A stretch of 64,000 bases of DNA from Erythroxylum novogranatense (Eukaryota; Streptophyta; Magnoliopsida; Malpighiales; Erythroxylaceae). Below are positions 50,013-62,175 of this stretch, one piece after another. Each line of letters starts with the position of its first letter. Within the stretch, counting starts at the first letter, position 1. The notes under the pieces are model-generated. The model saw nothing but the letters and a program-made list of their open reading frames with translations. It searched no databases and had not been told where the DNA came from. The position numbers were made by a program, and so were the translations under genes. The DNA lies in assembly GCA_029891385.1 (NCBI GenBank), contig CM057233.1:56250063-56314062 (forward strand), written 5' to 3'.

Positions 50013-50451
50013 ATAAGTTATTATTTGATTTTGTACTTGAGTGAGCGGACCATCGATGATGGCCACTCATTGAGTTTGCAAAAACTCATCAAAAATTTGC
50101 AATTATATTTCAGGACTCAGAAGAATACTCCGTTAGATAACGGGTGTATAGTGATCGGGGAGTGCCAGATAAGGATGGGATCAGTTGCGTCTGCATTAGA
50201 GTGAAGACTTTGCTTATATGTTATTATGTATTTTATTTGAGGATCCTCGAGTTCATTGTATCTACCAGATTAGTTATGTAAATTGGTTTCCGCAACATAC
50301 ATATATGTAAGTGTATGATTGCTTCAAAATAAAATTTTTTGGTACTGTGTTTTAACTGAGAGAGGTAACATCCCATCCTCGCAGGGCACGGATTCGGATA
50401 TCACCATCGATGTCGGGTCCGGATCTTACGGGAGTGGGGTGTTACACACAT

Positions 50452-52034
50452 TAATAATGTTGCACCATTATAAGCATTTATTCATGCGCATATATGTACG
50501 ATGCATGTTCATGACAATCCCGGGTATTTTTCCAACACGCACTTTCGGGTCTACAATTCACGTTCAATAAAAAAGTGAAACTGATGAAATTTGGCCATAC
50601 CCTGTTCTAGACATGTGTTACCCTATGTCTTATGAATCCATTGACACCAAGATCACTCAATTTGGTTCAGTAGATTGGGAGATATACCTCAAACATTGGA
50701 GGATTTTTCTAAGTTTACTAAACCCAATTCCATCTAGAATTGGAACATCTTAGGAATTTAAAAAAAAATTTAGCTTCTTCAAATGATTTGTAGCCCTATA
50801 TCTTAACTTTACTCCAAAACAAGACCCATCTCATTTGGAATCCTCTAGGTCCAGATATAAGCAAAACATTGAAGTATGATTAGTAAAACTACTCCCATTG
50901 AAACTGTTTCGACAGACTATCAAACTTTCTTTTGGTCAATCTCTTTCAATTCAACTCCAATTAATGCAAAGTTTTGTGGAGATGTAGGAAGATGTGTTAA
51001 GAACCCATTGCCGCAAGAATCAAGTCATTTGGAGGTCTAACGAAGGAGTTATGGTCGAAAGAAGCAACCATGATCAAAACTTTTCTCCAATGTAACATAA
51101 TTTGGCGCAAACACAATAACTTTCATTCTAGTTATCAGATTGACTTCGTTCTTGAACCATTAGAACTTAGACATCTAGGGATACAACATTCATGAAGAAC
51201 AAAATTCCACATTTTGTCGTTTAGGGGGTCAAAACATACAACCTGTGTGAATTTACACGGTCAGACCGTGTAACCTTCGGGTGAAATGTGTCCCCTATGC
51301 CTGGATTTACACGGGCAGACTGTGTAACTTTCGGGTGAACTAAAATTTTCACCCCCAAAACTCCTCCAAAGGGTCCTAAACCCATTCTAACCTTCCATAC
51401 ACTCTTAAGCACTTCCAAATTCACCATTTCTAGCATAAAACAACTTAAACATCAATGTTATTTCATTTTATACCTTCTTCTCCCTAACTTTCTATCCTTC
51501 CTCATCTCACACTTTAGTCCTAAATACCAAACTTCCTACTCACAATTCATCATTTCCAAGTTAGTGAATATACACATAAACACCTCAAATTGAGTTCCAA
51601 ATTATTCCTACTCAATTCATATTCCCTAATGGCTTATACACTTACATAATGAAACACAATCATACACATTCATCCACAATACATTCATGTCAAGATTTGA
51701 ACCTTTTAAAGACAAAATTAAATGTCATTATCTTCATAAGGAATGTAGCCAAACACTTCTAGTTTAAGCCAAACAAAACATCACCTCAATTACTCAACTA
51801 TAGGGAGAGTTATAGTCAATACATTTAAGCATACTCAAAGAAAATTTCCAGATTTTCAAACATTTTATTCTCTCTTATACCTAGATCATCACCTCCATTC
51901 CTTCTCCCATCATTCACTATTCAATTCATCTCAAGATATCACTCACCCACAATTCATGATCTCCAATCATCACTAGTCAAAAAATAGGGCATATACATAT
52001 AGATCTATTCATAATCAAGTTTACACTCATCCAT
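50452..52034 (-). other. Middle piece of the E1 5' LTR
   Basis: Matches 27413-28994 of the E1 3' LTR. Holds the TTACACGG/CCGTGTAA pair (51252-51326). No gene. Confidence 0.88.
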
Positions 52035-52845
52035 TGTAGAACCCCACTCTCACAAGACACATACCCGACATCCATGGTGATATCCAAGTACGTACCCCAC
52101 AAGGGTGGGATGCTAGAAAGATCATTCAGTCAAAACTCATTTAAAAAAAATTTTTTCTTTAAAAATAAGGAACATGCAAGCGGAAAATACTAATCAAATT
52201 TGGCCCATGTCATTTGAAAACATTTCCATTTCCAAGCTATAATCTTTACAAACATTAGTATTTAACCTTAAATTTGCGCCCATTTCAGATACAAAACACT
52301 TGAAACCATAAAGTCATTTCATTACCAAATCGTTTACATACACTTTGTACAATTTTTGTAGAACATAATTCAAAAATAAAGTCAATGAAGACATGTTCAG
52401 ATGCAAACTGATCCCGACCCCTAAATCCATATCAAACCACAGTGGCTATACTCCATTTAGCCTATCTGAAATAATTCCTTAGAACCTGAAAAGCCACATT
52501 GCAATTTTTTATGAGTTTTGCAACTCAGTGAGTGAACCATCATTGATGAATTCACCGGATTACAAACAAACATCACATATATCACAGATATTCATTCAGA
52601 ACATATAACTATTTCTGAAATTCACATAATATGGCATCTCATGTGATCATACAATTCACCTAGCTAGGTATAGCAACGGTTCATATCAATGTATCACTCA
52701 CTTCAGCTTTGCAAATCATTCAAGGAGTTTCAGTCTTATATGAATGCTATATGCATCAGACTCACATTCGTTCTTATTGTTGTGACTGAGTACCTATCAC
52801 ATACTTGTAGAAATACTGGCCCATGGGGCTCAATCAGAACAAAAT

Positions 52846-52903
52846 CACAGAGCATAGCTCTATGTGCAAACACATATATCACGGAGCAAAGCTCTACGTG
52901 GAA
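52846..52903. repeat. Hairpin minisatellite CACGGAGCAAAGCTCTACGTG, 34-bp period, E4 3' LTR
   Basis: Two units start at 52846 and 52880. Each can fold through GAGC/GCTC and CACG/CGTG. The 5' LTR has three units (59773, 59807 and 59841). Confidence 0.85.
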
Positions 52904-54177
52904 GCGCTTCATACTGGATACTCAAGTCACAACGCCTTTATCTGAGCATGCATTTATAAAATGCATCAAATACTAATTATGCCATATCAGACAATCACAT
53001 ATGATATTCAATCAGAAACTCATCATCATCGGACCTAAGTCTGGCATTCAAATATCAGACAATCATATATGATGTTCAATCATAAACTCATAATCATCGG
53101 ACCTAAGTCCGACATTCAACATACGTTGAGAATTCACATATCATAATGGGTTTCACATCAAATCGGAACACTTTTAATGCATCAAAACTGAATATGGCAT
53201 ATATGGCAATCATATAGGATGCTCAATCAAAACTCATAATCATCGGACCTAAGTCTGACATTCAACTTTCGTTGAGAATTCACATAACATTCAGAATAAC
53301 ATTCATAATTTCATAGCAAACAAAGTCACAATCAAAGCACTTCAATACATTCCTGAATATTGATCTCCTCGGACAATTGAAGTCCAGAAATCATAATCAA
53401 ATCGCAAGCAATATAACAATATTGGAAGCTTGAAAAAATCAAATTAAATCAATCCTAGGAAATCATCTAGGTTGACTCACAGTACGCTCCAATAAGCTAT
53501 TGCCTGGATGGTCCGGCAATGTCTGATTGGCGTCCGATATGCTCATCTAAAATAGACAAAACACATTCACAAAGATCACACTTTGCACAATTGCACAAAT
53601 GTTCTTTTATAAAATTATCAATGTATAGAATGTATGCACAATGCATGTTCAATGACAATTCCGGGGTATAATGACGCGATCCTTATCGAAGTCATTCAGA
53701 TATCAATTGCGTCATTAATACCATGTATAATTGCAATTGAATTGGACCAAAACAATGCCAACAATTTCATAACTTCAATGAACACTTCAGATTTTTCCTA
53801 TAAAACATATTCGGGTCAACTTTCCATACTAAATCTGATAAGGTAAATGACCAAATTAGACAAAAATTCCTTCTATAAATTTCTTCTTCCATTTCTTAGA
53901 TTTCTAAATACACAAAAATCATTTAATTTGGATCAGTATATCAAGAGATATCCTTAAAATATTATAGACGGTTTATAAGTTCCAAAAAAATTCATACCTC
54001 AACTTCCAACCAAAAATTGAAACTCTTAGAGACAGAATTTAAACTTCATTACTTCATAAAAGTTTTATCCCTATGTCTCTAATTTACAGAAAATCAAACA
54101 TCACCCAATTTGGATCAGTATAGAGAAAGTTATGGCCAAAATAAAAAAAGGATGTTTGAGTAGTCGAAGGAGGGGTT

Positions 54178-54395
54178 GCTCGTCGTGACGAGGACAAAAA
54201 GTGACGTCACGATGACCAGCCCAGAATTCAGTTTTTGTTGGGATTTTTGCAACGTTTACCGCGACGAGCTCAAGGGGGTCTCATACGTCGTGGCGTGCAA
54301 TTAAGAATGAGCTGCGACGAGGATAAAAATGGACGCCGCGACGAACAAACAAAATAAGCTACACGTCGCGACGTACAAAAGAACACGTCGCGATG
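54178..54395. repeat. GTCGCGAC-type palindrome array, E4 3' LTR
   Basis: Six or more variants (CTCGTCGTGACGAGG, GTGACGTCACGATG, GCCGCGACGAAC, ACGTCGCGACGTAC, ACGTCGCGATGT), spaced by 15-50 bp. Confidence 0.85.
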
Positions 54396-55207
54396 TCTGG
54401 TTCTGAAACTCGTCTTCCCCGATTTCTTTTTCCAAATTTTTCACTATCTCACTCCACTGTAATTTCCCGAAACTCAATCTCACATCAATTAACTCGGATC
54501 ACACTCAAATTAACTAAACATAACTTATTTCATACTTTTCTGGAAACTCTTTTATCTCACTGATCCATCTTCTAAGTCATTCATCATCGAAACTTTGCTT
54601 ACCCTCTCATGCATGCATGTTTATATAACACCATAAAAATATCGTCAAGTTACTTACTTGTTTCAGTTTTTATTTCCAACAATATGAGCAACTCATAGAC
54701 AACCACCGAGAGAAACTCCATGATGGGTGATGAACAAAGCCAGTAGAACATGCTTCCGATGAACAAAGTTCAGTAACTCGTCCTAAGATATTTTCATTGC
54801 AACCTTAAAATACGTGGGTTCTTTGCATCATATACACGTGTCTCCATCAATTGCCACTATTATATATTGCCACGTGACACACATATATATATGCTATAGG
54901 TCCACATGTCCCACAAAATTTTTATCCACTTGTCACTATATAATTGGCCCGAAAATCAAGATTTTTCACAAAATTCAGTAAAAATTCAAAAATATCCTAA
55001 ATAATACCAAATTTGCCAAATCACAACTTAATCACATTTAAAAACTCAATTGTACCTGGAAATGTCAAAGAATGCATGTACAATTATATGAATGTGCAAA
55101 AATTGTGCATATCAAATTTAGCATAAACTTGAATTACACTTTCTAATTTCTCAATAATTCTCGTAATTCACAATTTTATCCCTCACATGGGTAACGGGAT
55201 GTCACAA

Positions 55208-55219
55208 CTCTCCCCTCCT
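55208..55219 (-). promoter_or_regulatory. Polypurine tract of E4
   Basis: CTCTCCCCTCCT reads AGGAGGGGAGAG on the minus strand and lies two bases from the 3' LTR. Confidence 0.9.
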
Positions 55220-58200
55220 AACAAAAATTTCGTCCTCGAAATTCTTACCTGATTGATCAAATAGGTAGGGGTATGTTTTCGTCATATTCTCTACTATTTC
55301 TCATTTGGCATTATCACTCGAATAATTTTTTTACTTAACTATAGTCAACGGAATCAATCGATTTTCCCATTACTTATTTAGATATCACACAACCTTGTCT
55401 GTCTCCTCAATAAATTTCGGATACTTCAAAATTTTCACTTCTAGTTCTGACATTACATCTAGGTCAGATCATATCACTATTTCTTATCACACTCACATAT
55501 CATACTTAAAGTATATAAGACATCTTATCAGTGTTACAAAGTCATGTTAATGGTCCTTTTCTTACAAACTTTTCATATGGACAATTTTATGTCGGGTTAA
55601 CTCACCCTTTTTTCCTATCTTAAGTACACCTTGGCAAGGTGATACTATCAGAAACAATTCATCTCTTGCTTGATATTCATATCTCTTTTGTGTTAAAACA
55701 CTTAACTCATGTGTCTAGCTCACTTTATTCCAATCTTTGGTGTTGATCCACCTAATTCGTTTGTTTTGCTTGAGTCACTTAATTCTAATAGACATCAATT
55801 TCACTTATCATAAACGTCTCCTATCACTTCTGACCTTAAACTATTTTTAGGCCTTATTCACCCAAATATAAAGGTGGTCGACTCATTCTGTCATGTAACA
55901 TCTTATATGAGCTTCGAATGATATCACAATGATATTGAATGTTATGCTTCAAGTCAATTAAAACTAAACATTGACCTCATTTTCTATGAAATCCAAAATA
56001 TAAACTTTAAAGAGACATATCCCTAATAGTTAAGACTGTTGGCACAATTACAAGTAGTCACTTTAAACCGTATTTCATCGAATTCCTGATGGGATGTATA
56101 GCGTAGGTTGTTATTTGTGCTATCCCTGACAATCTTTTACTCGATAATCTTTATTGTGCACACAAACTTCATATTACAATCACATGGTAATCTTTTCCTG
56201 TTCAACTCAAAATTCAGATTCATTATCGACTTCCAATTTTCTCAATAAAATTCATAATTTCTGAATCCTCAAGTTGGGCTTTGCTAATCTGCTCATGCAA
56301 AACTGATTTTATCTTCGTTTGCTAATAGTACTTTGATTTGCCCAAAAGTCAACTCAATATTCTATGCTCTTCATTGCACTAGATTTAGTAACCACAATAT
56401 CTTAATTTGTACTGTTCCTTTATTGAATTTTCTGGTTAAGCAACAAATATGTACACTAGTTTTACCAAATTAGTATTCATTTGAATACCTATAGTCCTTC
56501 AATACTTCTATCTATTGTCGCAGTCTCGTACAAAAAAATTATTTCAAACTCAATAAGTACCTCAAACTTTATTTATCTGAATATAAAATCCAAAATGTTT
56601 CATTACACAAATAGTGTCTCCAAGCTTTCAAAGCAATGGATATTTCAACAAATTTCAAATCATATATCAAACATTCAACTCATGAGACTAATTGTCTCTA
56701 CGTATACAAAAATCAGTTTGGTATGCTACAACAAAGTGCATCTTAAGTTCTGATGTGAAACATCATTGCATATTACAAAATCTCCAAATTTGATACTATT
56801 TGTTGTGATCGAGTGTCTCTTAGATACCGATACAGGTACTGGCCAATAAGCTCAGTTAGAAACAGAAATCACGGAGCAAAGCTCAACGTGTAGAATTCTG
56901 AGCTTAAAGTTCTTTTAGACTGGCTACTCTGATCACAACACCTTTATCATAACATGCATTATATGACATGTATCAAATAACAAAATATGCTATGCATAGC
57001 TTTCACTTTAATGCACAAACAGAATTTCATATACATGTGAAACTACAGATTTTCTTAAGTAACCAAAATATTCTTTTCAACTCTTCAATTACATTCAAAA
57101 TATCATCTATGATCACTGCCACTAACTGATCCAAACAGAATTGGATCACTTTATTCTTCAATACTATGACACTTTCAGGGGTGTAGTTAACTCTAACAAA
57201 TATTGCCAAAACTCTATGTACCCATCATTAGTTCTCGTAATTCCTTACGCACTTGATTCCTCAATGACATTATATTATCTCATATTTTTGTTAATTTCTC
57301 AATTGACTTATTTTCTCGAATGATTCTTCCATTTGTACGATTTCCTCTGATTTCACGTTGACTTATTACAATGTCGAACCATTCTAACTAGTGTCTCCAC
57401 TCATTTCAATTTATTCACAAACTTAACTTCCTGTATTGGCAACATACTCATCAAATCAATTTCTATTCCCAGAGCATATTTTCATATAACGTAATGTGGG
57501 CCTAAGTTCTCCTCATATTAGCAATAGCGCCACCTCAAATTTCATAATCTAATCACATAGTTGGATACTTTACCTCAAACAAAATACATACAATTTCTCT
57601 GTAGCAAATTTTACATCTTATGTTTAAGTCTTCATTAGGATTAGAGCTCCAATATTCTTCTTTTAATTTATTCCATTTTTGTTCATTCTTAAAAGTAAAC
57701 CAACTGGTCCACTAAACCTGATTCGGTGAGATTCTTCTTCCAAAGAGGATTTCTTGCTACTGTCAACTAGATTGTTCATCAAATCCTTATCAATCAACTA
57801 TTCCCATCATTGCTCATCAAACATTCTTAATATCCCAAAAGGGTCAATTTCAACTATTCATAATCAGTACATCTCATCTAAAGATGTATTTAAGACAATT
57901 CACTAATTAACAACTTATGCTTAGAATATCTTAATCTCATTTGATTTAGGAAAACACTTATCTTTTTTTTTGCGTGTAACCTAGGTCGTGGGAACTATGC
58001 CACAAACTTGCCCTCCTTCTTTTTCCTCGATTTCATCACACACAATATCATCTTTAACAGTCTCAATCTATCCTCGATCGATAACCATAAGCACTTTCAT
58101 TCATTACTCTAATTCATCATAGACGTTAAATTATGGGAACTATGACTAAATATTTATTTATATCTCATAGATTGCTTCTTATATCCTCTCCACACATATA

Positions 58201-58945
58201 ATTCTTATCTGCTTGATTCTCACACTTGTCATAGAAATCCCATTCTTAAATATGTGCTCACAAAATAACAAAATAACTAAACTATGATAACTTTTACAAT
58301 TCTCACTATCTTTATCTCATTATCCAATTACCACTATATCGTCATACATACGTATTTTCACCATCAATTTAGACTTATCGATACATAATCATCCTAAAAT
58401 TTTCGATCGCAATTCTACCAACATATTCTTATAGTGAGTCATAACTCATATCACCTTTATTTGACAATCATTTCATGTCCAACTTTGACCTCTCAAAGTC
58501 ATAGAAAAATTTTATTTCTTTCACCTTGGCTTGTACACTTTAAATCTCGTCATTCATCCTTATATCATTACATTCCTTAATCAATCCATGACAATGTATT
58601 CACCTCTATATCATATTCAGGGATATCTTACCATAGTACAATATCGATATCGTATTCCATAATACATCCACCAATGCAAATACATTACATCATTATTTAT
58701 CATATATAGACATATACTATTTTCCCTTTCTAAAAATCCACAAACTTTCATTTTCTCATAATCAGGTAGATCATCATTCTTCCCACTACTTCCATCAAAT
58801 TAAACACTTAACAAATGCTCATGTATGTGACTCATATAAATTCAACTCACACTAGGGATCAGTTGCTACTGCCTGCTATGACATGATTGAAATGCACGTA
58901 ACTTAGCACATATGTCGAAAACTGCCTATGTAGGATACTAAAGCT

Positions 58946-58959
58946 GGGCTCTGATACCA
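58946..58959 (-). promoter_or_regulatory. Primer-binding site of E4 (tRNA-Met type)
   Basis: Reads TGGTATCAGAGCCC on the minus strand, three bases from the 5' LTR end at 58963. Confidence 0.93.
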
Positions 58960-58962
58960 AAA

Positions 58963-61900
58963 TGTAGCACCTCACTCTCACAAGACACATATTCGACATC
59001 CATGGTGATATCCGAGTACGTACCCCGCAAGGGTGGGATGCTAGAACGATCATTCAGTCAAAACTCATTTCAAAACTTTTATTTCTTTAAAAATAAGGAA
59101 TATGCAAGTGGAAAATACTAATCAAATTGGGCCCATGTCATTTGAAAACATTTCCATTTCCAAGCTATAATCTTTACAAACATTAGTATTTAACCTTAAA
59201 TTTGGGCCCATTTCAGATACAAAACACTTGAAACCATAAATTCATTTCATTACCAAATTATTTACATACACTTTGTACAATTTTTGTAGAACATAATTCA
59301 AAAATAAAGTCAATGAAGACATGTGCACGTGCAAACTGATCCCGACCCCTAAATCCATATCAGACCTCAGTGGCTATACTCCATTTAGCCTAGCTGAAAT
59401 AATTCCTCAGAACTTGAAAAGCCACATTGTAATTTTTTTTAGTTTTACAACTAAGTGAGTGAACCATCATTGATGAATTCACCGGATTACAAACAAACAT
59501 CATATATATCGCAGATATTCATTCAGAACATATAACTATTTCTGATATTCACATAACATGGCATCTCATGTGATCATACAATTCACCTAGCTAGGTATAG
59601 CAACGGTTCATATCAATGTATCACTCACTTCAGCTTTGCAAATCATTCAAGGAGTTTCAGTCTTATATGAATGCTATATGTATGAGACTCACATTCCTTC
59701 TTATTGTTGTAACTGAGTGCCTATCACATACTTGTAGAAATACTGGCCCATGGGCCTCAGTCAGAACAGAATCACGGAGCATAGCTCTATGTGCAAACAC
59801 ATATATCACGAAGCAAAGCTCTACGTGCAAACACATATATCACGGAGTAAATCTCTACGTGGAAGCGCTTCATACTAGCTACTCAAGTCACAACGCCTTT
59901 ATCTGAGCATGCATTTATGAAATGCATCAAATACTGATTATGCCATATCAGACAATCACATATGATATTCAATCAGAAACTCATCATCATCGGACCTAAG
60001 TCCGGCATTCAAATATCAGACAATCATATATGATGTTCAATCAGAAACTCATAATCATCGGACCTAAGTTCGACATTCAACATATGTTGAGAATTCACAT
60101 ATCAGAACGGGTTTCACATCAAATCAGAACACTTTCAATGCATCAAAACTGAATATGGCATATATGGCAATCACATAGGATGCTCAATCAAAACTCATAA
60201 TCATCGGACCTAAGTCCGACATTCAACTTTCGTTGAGAATTCACATAACATTCAGAATAACGTTCAGAATTTCACAGCAAACAAAGTCACAACCAAAGCA
60301 CTTCTAATACATTCTCGAATATTGATCTCCTCAGATAATTGAAGTCCGGAAGTCATAATTAGATCGCAAGCAATATAACAATATTGGAAGCCTAAACAAA
60401 TCAAATTAAATCAATCCTAGGAAATCATCTAGGTTGACTCACAGTACCCTCCAATAAGTTATTGCCTGGATGGTCCCGCAATGTCCGATTGGCATTCGAT
60501 ATGCTCCTCTAAAATAGGCAAAACACATTCACAAATATCACACTTTGCACAATTGTACAAATGTTCTTTTATAAAAATATCAATGTATAGAATGTATGCA
60601 CAATGCATGTTCAATGACAATTCCAGGGTATAATGACGCGATCCTTATCGAAATCATTCAGATATCAATTCCCTCATTAATACCATGTATAATTGCAACT
60701 GAGTTGGACCAAAACAATGCCAACAATTTCATAACTTCAATGAACACTTCAGATTTCTCCTATAAAACATATTCGGGTCAACTTTCCATACTAAATCCGA
60801 TAAGGTAAATCACCAAATTAGACAAAACTTCCTTCTGTAAAGTTGTTCTTCCATTTCTTAGCTTTCTAAAGACACCAAAATAATTTAATTTGGATCAGTA
60901 TACCAAGATATATCCTCAAAATATTCTAGACGGTTCATAAGTTCCAACAAAATTCATACCTCAACTCACAACCAAAAATTGAAACTCTTAAAGACGTAAT
61001 TAAAACTTGACTTCTTCATAAATGTTGTAGCCTTATGTATCTAGTTTACATAAAATAAAAAATCACCCAATTTGGATCGATATAGATAAAGTTATAGTCA
61101 AAATACGAAAGGATGTTCGAGCAGTCGAAGGAGGGGTTGCTCGTCGTGACGAGGACAAAAAGTGACGTCGCGACGAACAGCCCAGAATTTAGTTTTTTCT
61201 CGGGATTTTTGCAACGTTCTCCACGACGAGCTTAAGGGGGGTCTCAAACATTGCAGCATGCAATTAAGAATGAGTCATGGCAAGGATAAAAATGGACACC
61301 GTGACGAATAAACAAAATAAGCTACACGTTGCGACGTACAAAAGAACACGTCGCGACGTCTGTTTCCGAAACTCATCTTCCCCGATTTCTTTTTTCAAAT
61401 TTTTCACTATCTCACTCCACTGTAATTTCCTGAAACTCAATCTCATATCAATTGACTTGGATCACACTCAGATTAACTAAACAGAACTTATTTCATACTT
61501 TTCTAAACACTCTTTTATCTCACAGATCCATCGTCTAATTCATTCATCATCGAAACTTTGCTTACCCTCTCATGCATGCCTGTTTATATAACACCATAAA
61601 AATATCGTCAAGTTACTTACTTGTTTCAGTTTTTATATCCAGCAATATGAGCAACTCATAGACAACCACCGAGAGCAACTCCATGATGGGTGATGAACAA
61701 AACCAGTAGAACATGCTTCCGATGAACAAAGTTTAGTAACTCGTCCTAAGATATTTTCATTGCAACCTTAAAATACGTGGGTTCTTTGCATCATATACGC
61801 GTGTTTGCCATCAATTGCCACTATTATATATTGCCACATGACACACATATACATATGCTATAGGTCCACATGTCCCACAGAATTTTTATCCACTTGTCAC

Positions 61901-62170
61901 TCTATAATTGGCCCGAAAATCAAGATTTTTCACAAAATTCACTAAAAATTCCAAAATATCCTAAATAATACCAAAATTGCCAAATAACAACTTAATCACA
62001 TTTAACAACTCAATTGTACCCGGAAATGTCAAAGAATGCATGTACAATTATATGAATGTGCAAAAATTGTGCATATCAAATTTAGCATAAACATGAATTG
62101 CACTTTCTAATTTCTCAATAATTCTCGTAATTCACAATTTTATCCCTCACATGGGTAACGGGAAGTCACA
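58963..62170 (-). mobile_element. 5' LTR of E4
   Basis: Collinear with the 3' LTR. It has the mini-exon 60508-60443 (66 nt) with AG before and GTGAGT after, CGGAC hairpins (59990-60225), three minisatellite units, and a palindrome array at 61139-61362 that is more decayed than in the 3' LTR. Confidence 0.9.
61139..61362. repeat. GTCGCGAC-type palindrome array, E4 5' LTR
   Basis: Same layout as 54178-54395. Some units have lost the CpG (CATTGCAGCATG, GTCATGGCAAGG), while GTGACGTCGCGACGAAC and ACACGTCGCGACGTC remain. Confidence 0.85.
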
Positions 62171-62175
62171 TCCAT

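Larger units (their letters stand above)
35412..50446 (+). mobile_element. E2: solo LTR, TSD CACAT, interrupted by E3 and a SINE pair
   Basis: It begins TGTAACATCCCACCACC at 35412 and ends GGGGTGTTACA at 50446. CACAT flanks it (35407-35411 and 50447-50451). Only LTR sequence of its own remains: 35412-37515 and about 50013-50446, some 2.5 kb. It has a clear TATA box, a purine-rich leader and a GAA/GTAAGT donor (36134/36135). A mini-exon 36964-37027 is followed by GTGAGT, and an acceptor TTTCAG ends at 50113. Compared with E3 it lacks about 250 bp at the point where E3 and the SINEs sit. Confidence 0.9.
52035..55206 (-). mobile_element. 3' LTR of E4
   Basis: Minus-strand sense: candidate donors GTAAGT at 54657 and GAGG/GTAAGC at 54602, palindrome array 54178-54395, mini-exon 53546-53481 (66 nt) between TTTTAG and GTGAGT. 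CGGAC hairpins (53027-53265), a hairpin minisatellite (52846-52900) and an acceptor GCTTTTCAG ending at 52486 follow. The frame at 52689-52976 has no known domain. Confidence 0.9.
55207..58962 (-). other. Non-coding internal domain of E4 (3756 bp)
   Basis: No coding capacity. It keeps ATTTCGTCCTCGAAAT (55227-55242), the CACCTTGGCAAGGTG palindrome (55627-55641) and the PBS-proximal block (about 58845-58890) shared with E1 and E3. A long block near 58620-58680 matches 33490-33560 in E1. Confidence 0.78.
52035..62170 (-). mobile_element. E4: complete LARD-type element, 10.1 kb, TSD TCCAT
   Basis: It starts TGTAGAACCCC at 52035 and ends GGGAAGTCACA at 62170, flanked by TCCAT (52030-52034 and 62171-62175). 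In minus sense: 5' LTR 62170-58963 (3208 bp), PBS, internal 58962-55207 (3756 bp), PPT, 3' LTR 55206-52035 (3172 bp). It has no gag or pol. The LTRs are very similar; most of the 36-bp length difference is one extra 34-bp minisatellite unit in the 5' LTR. It sits inside the E1 5' LTR, so it is younger than E1. Confidence 0.93.
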
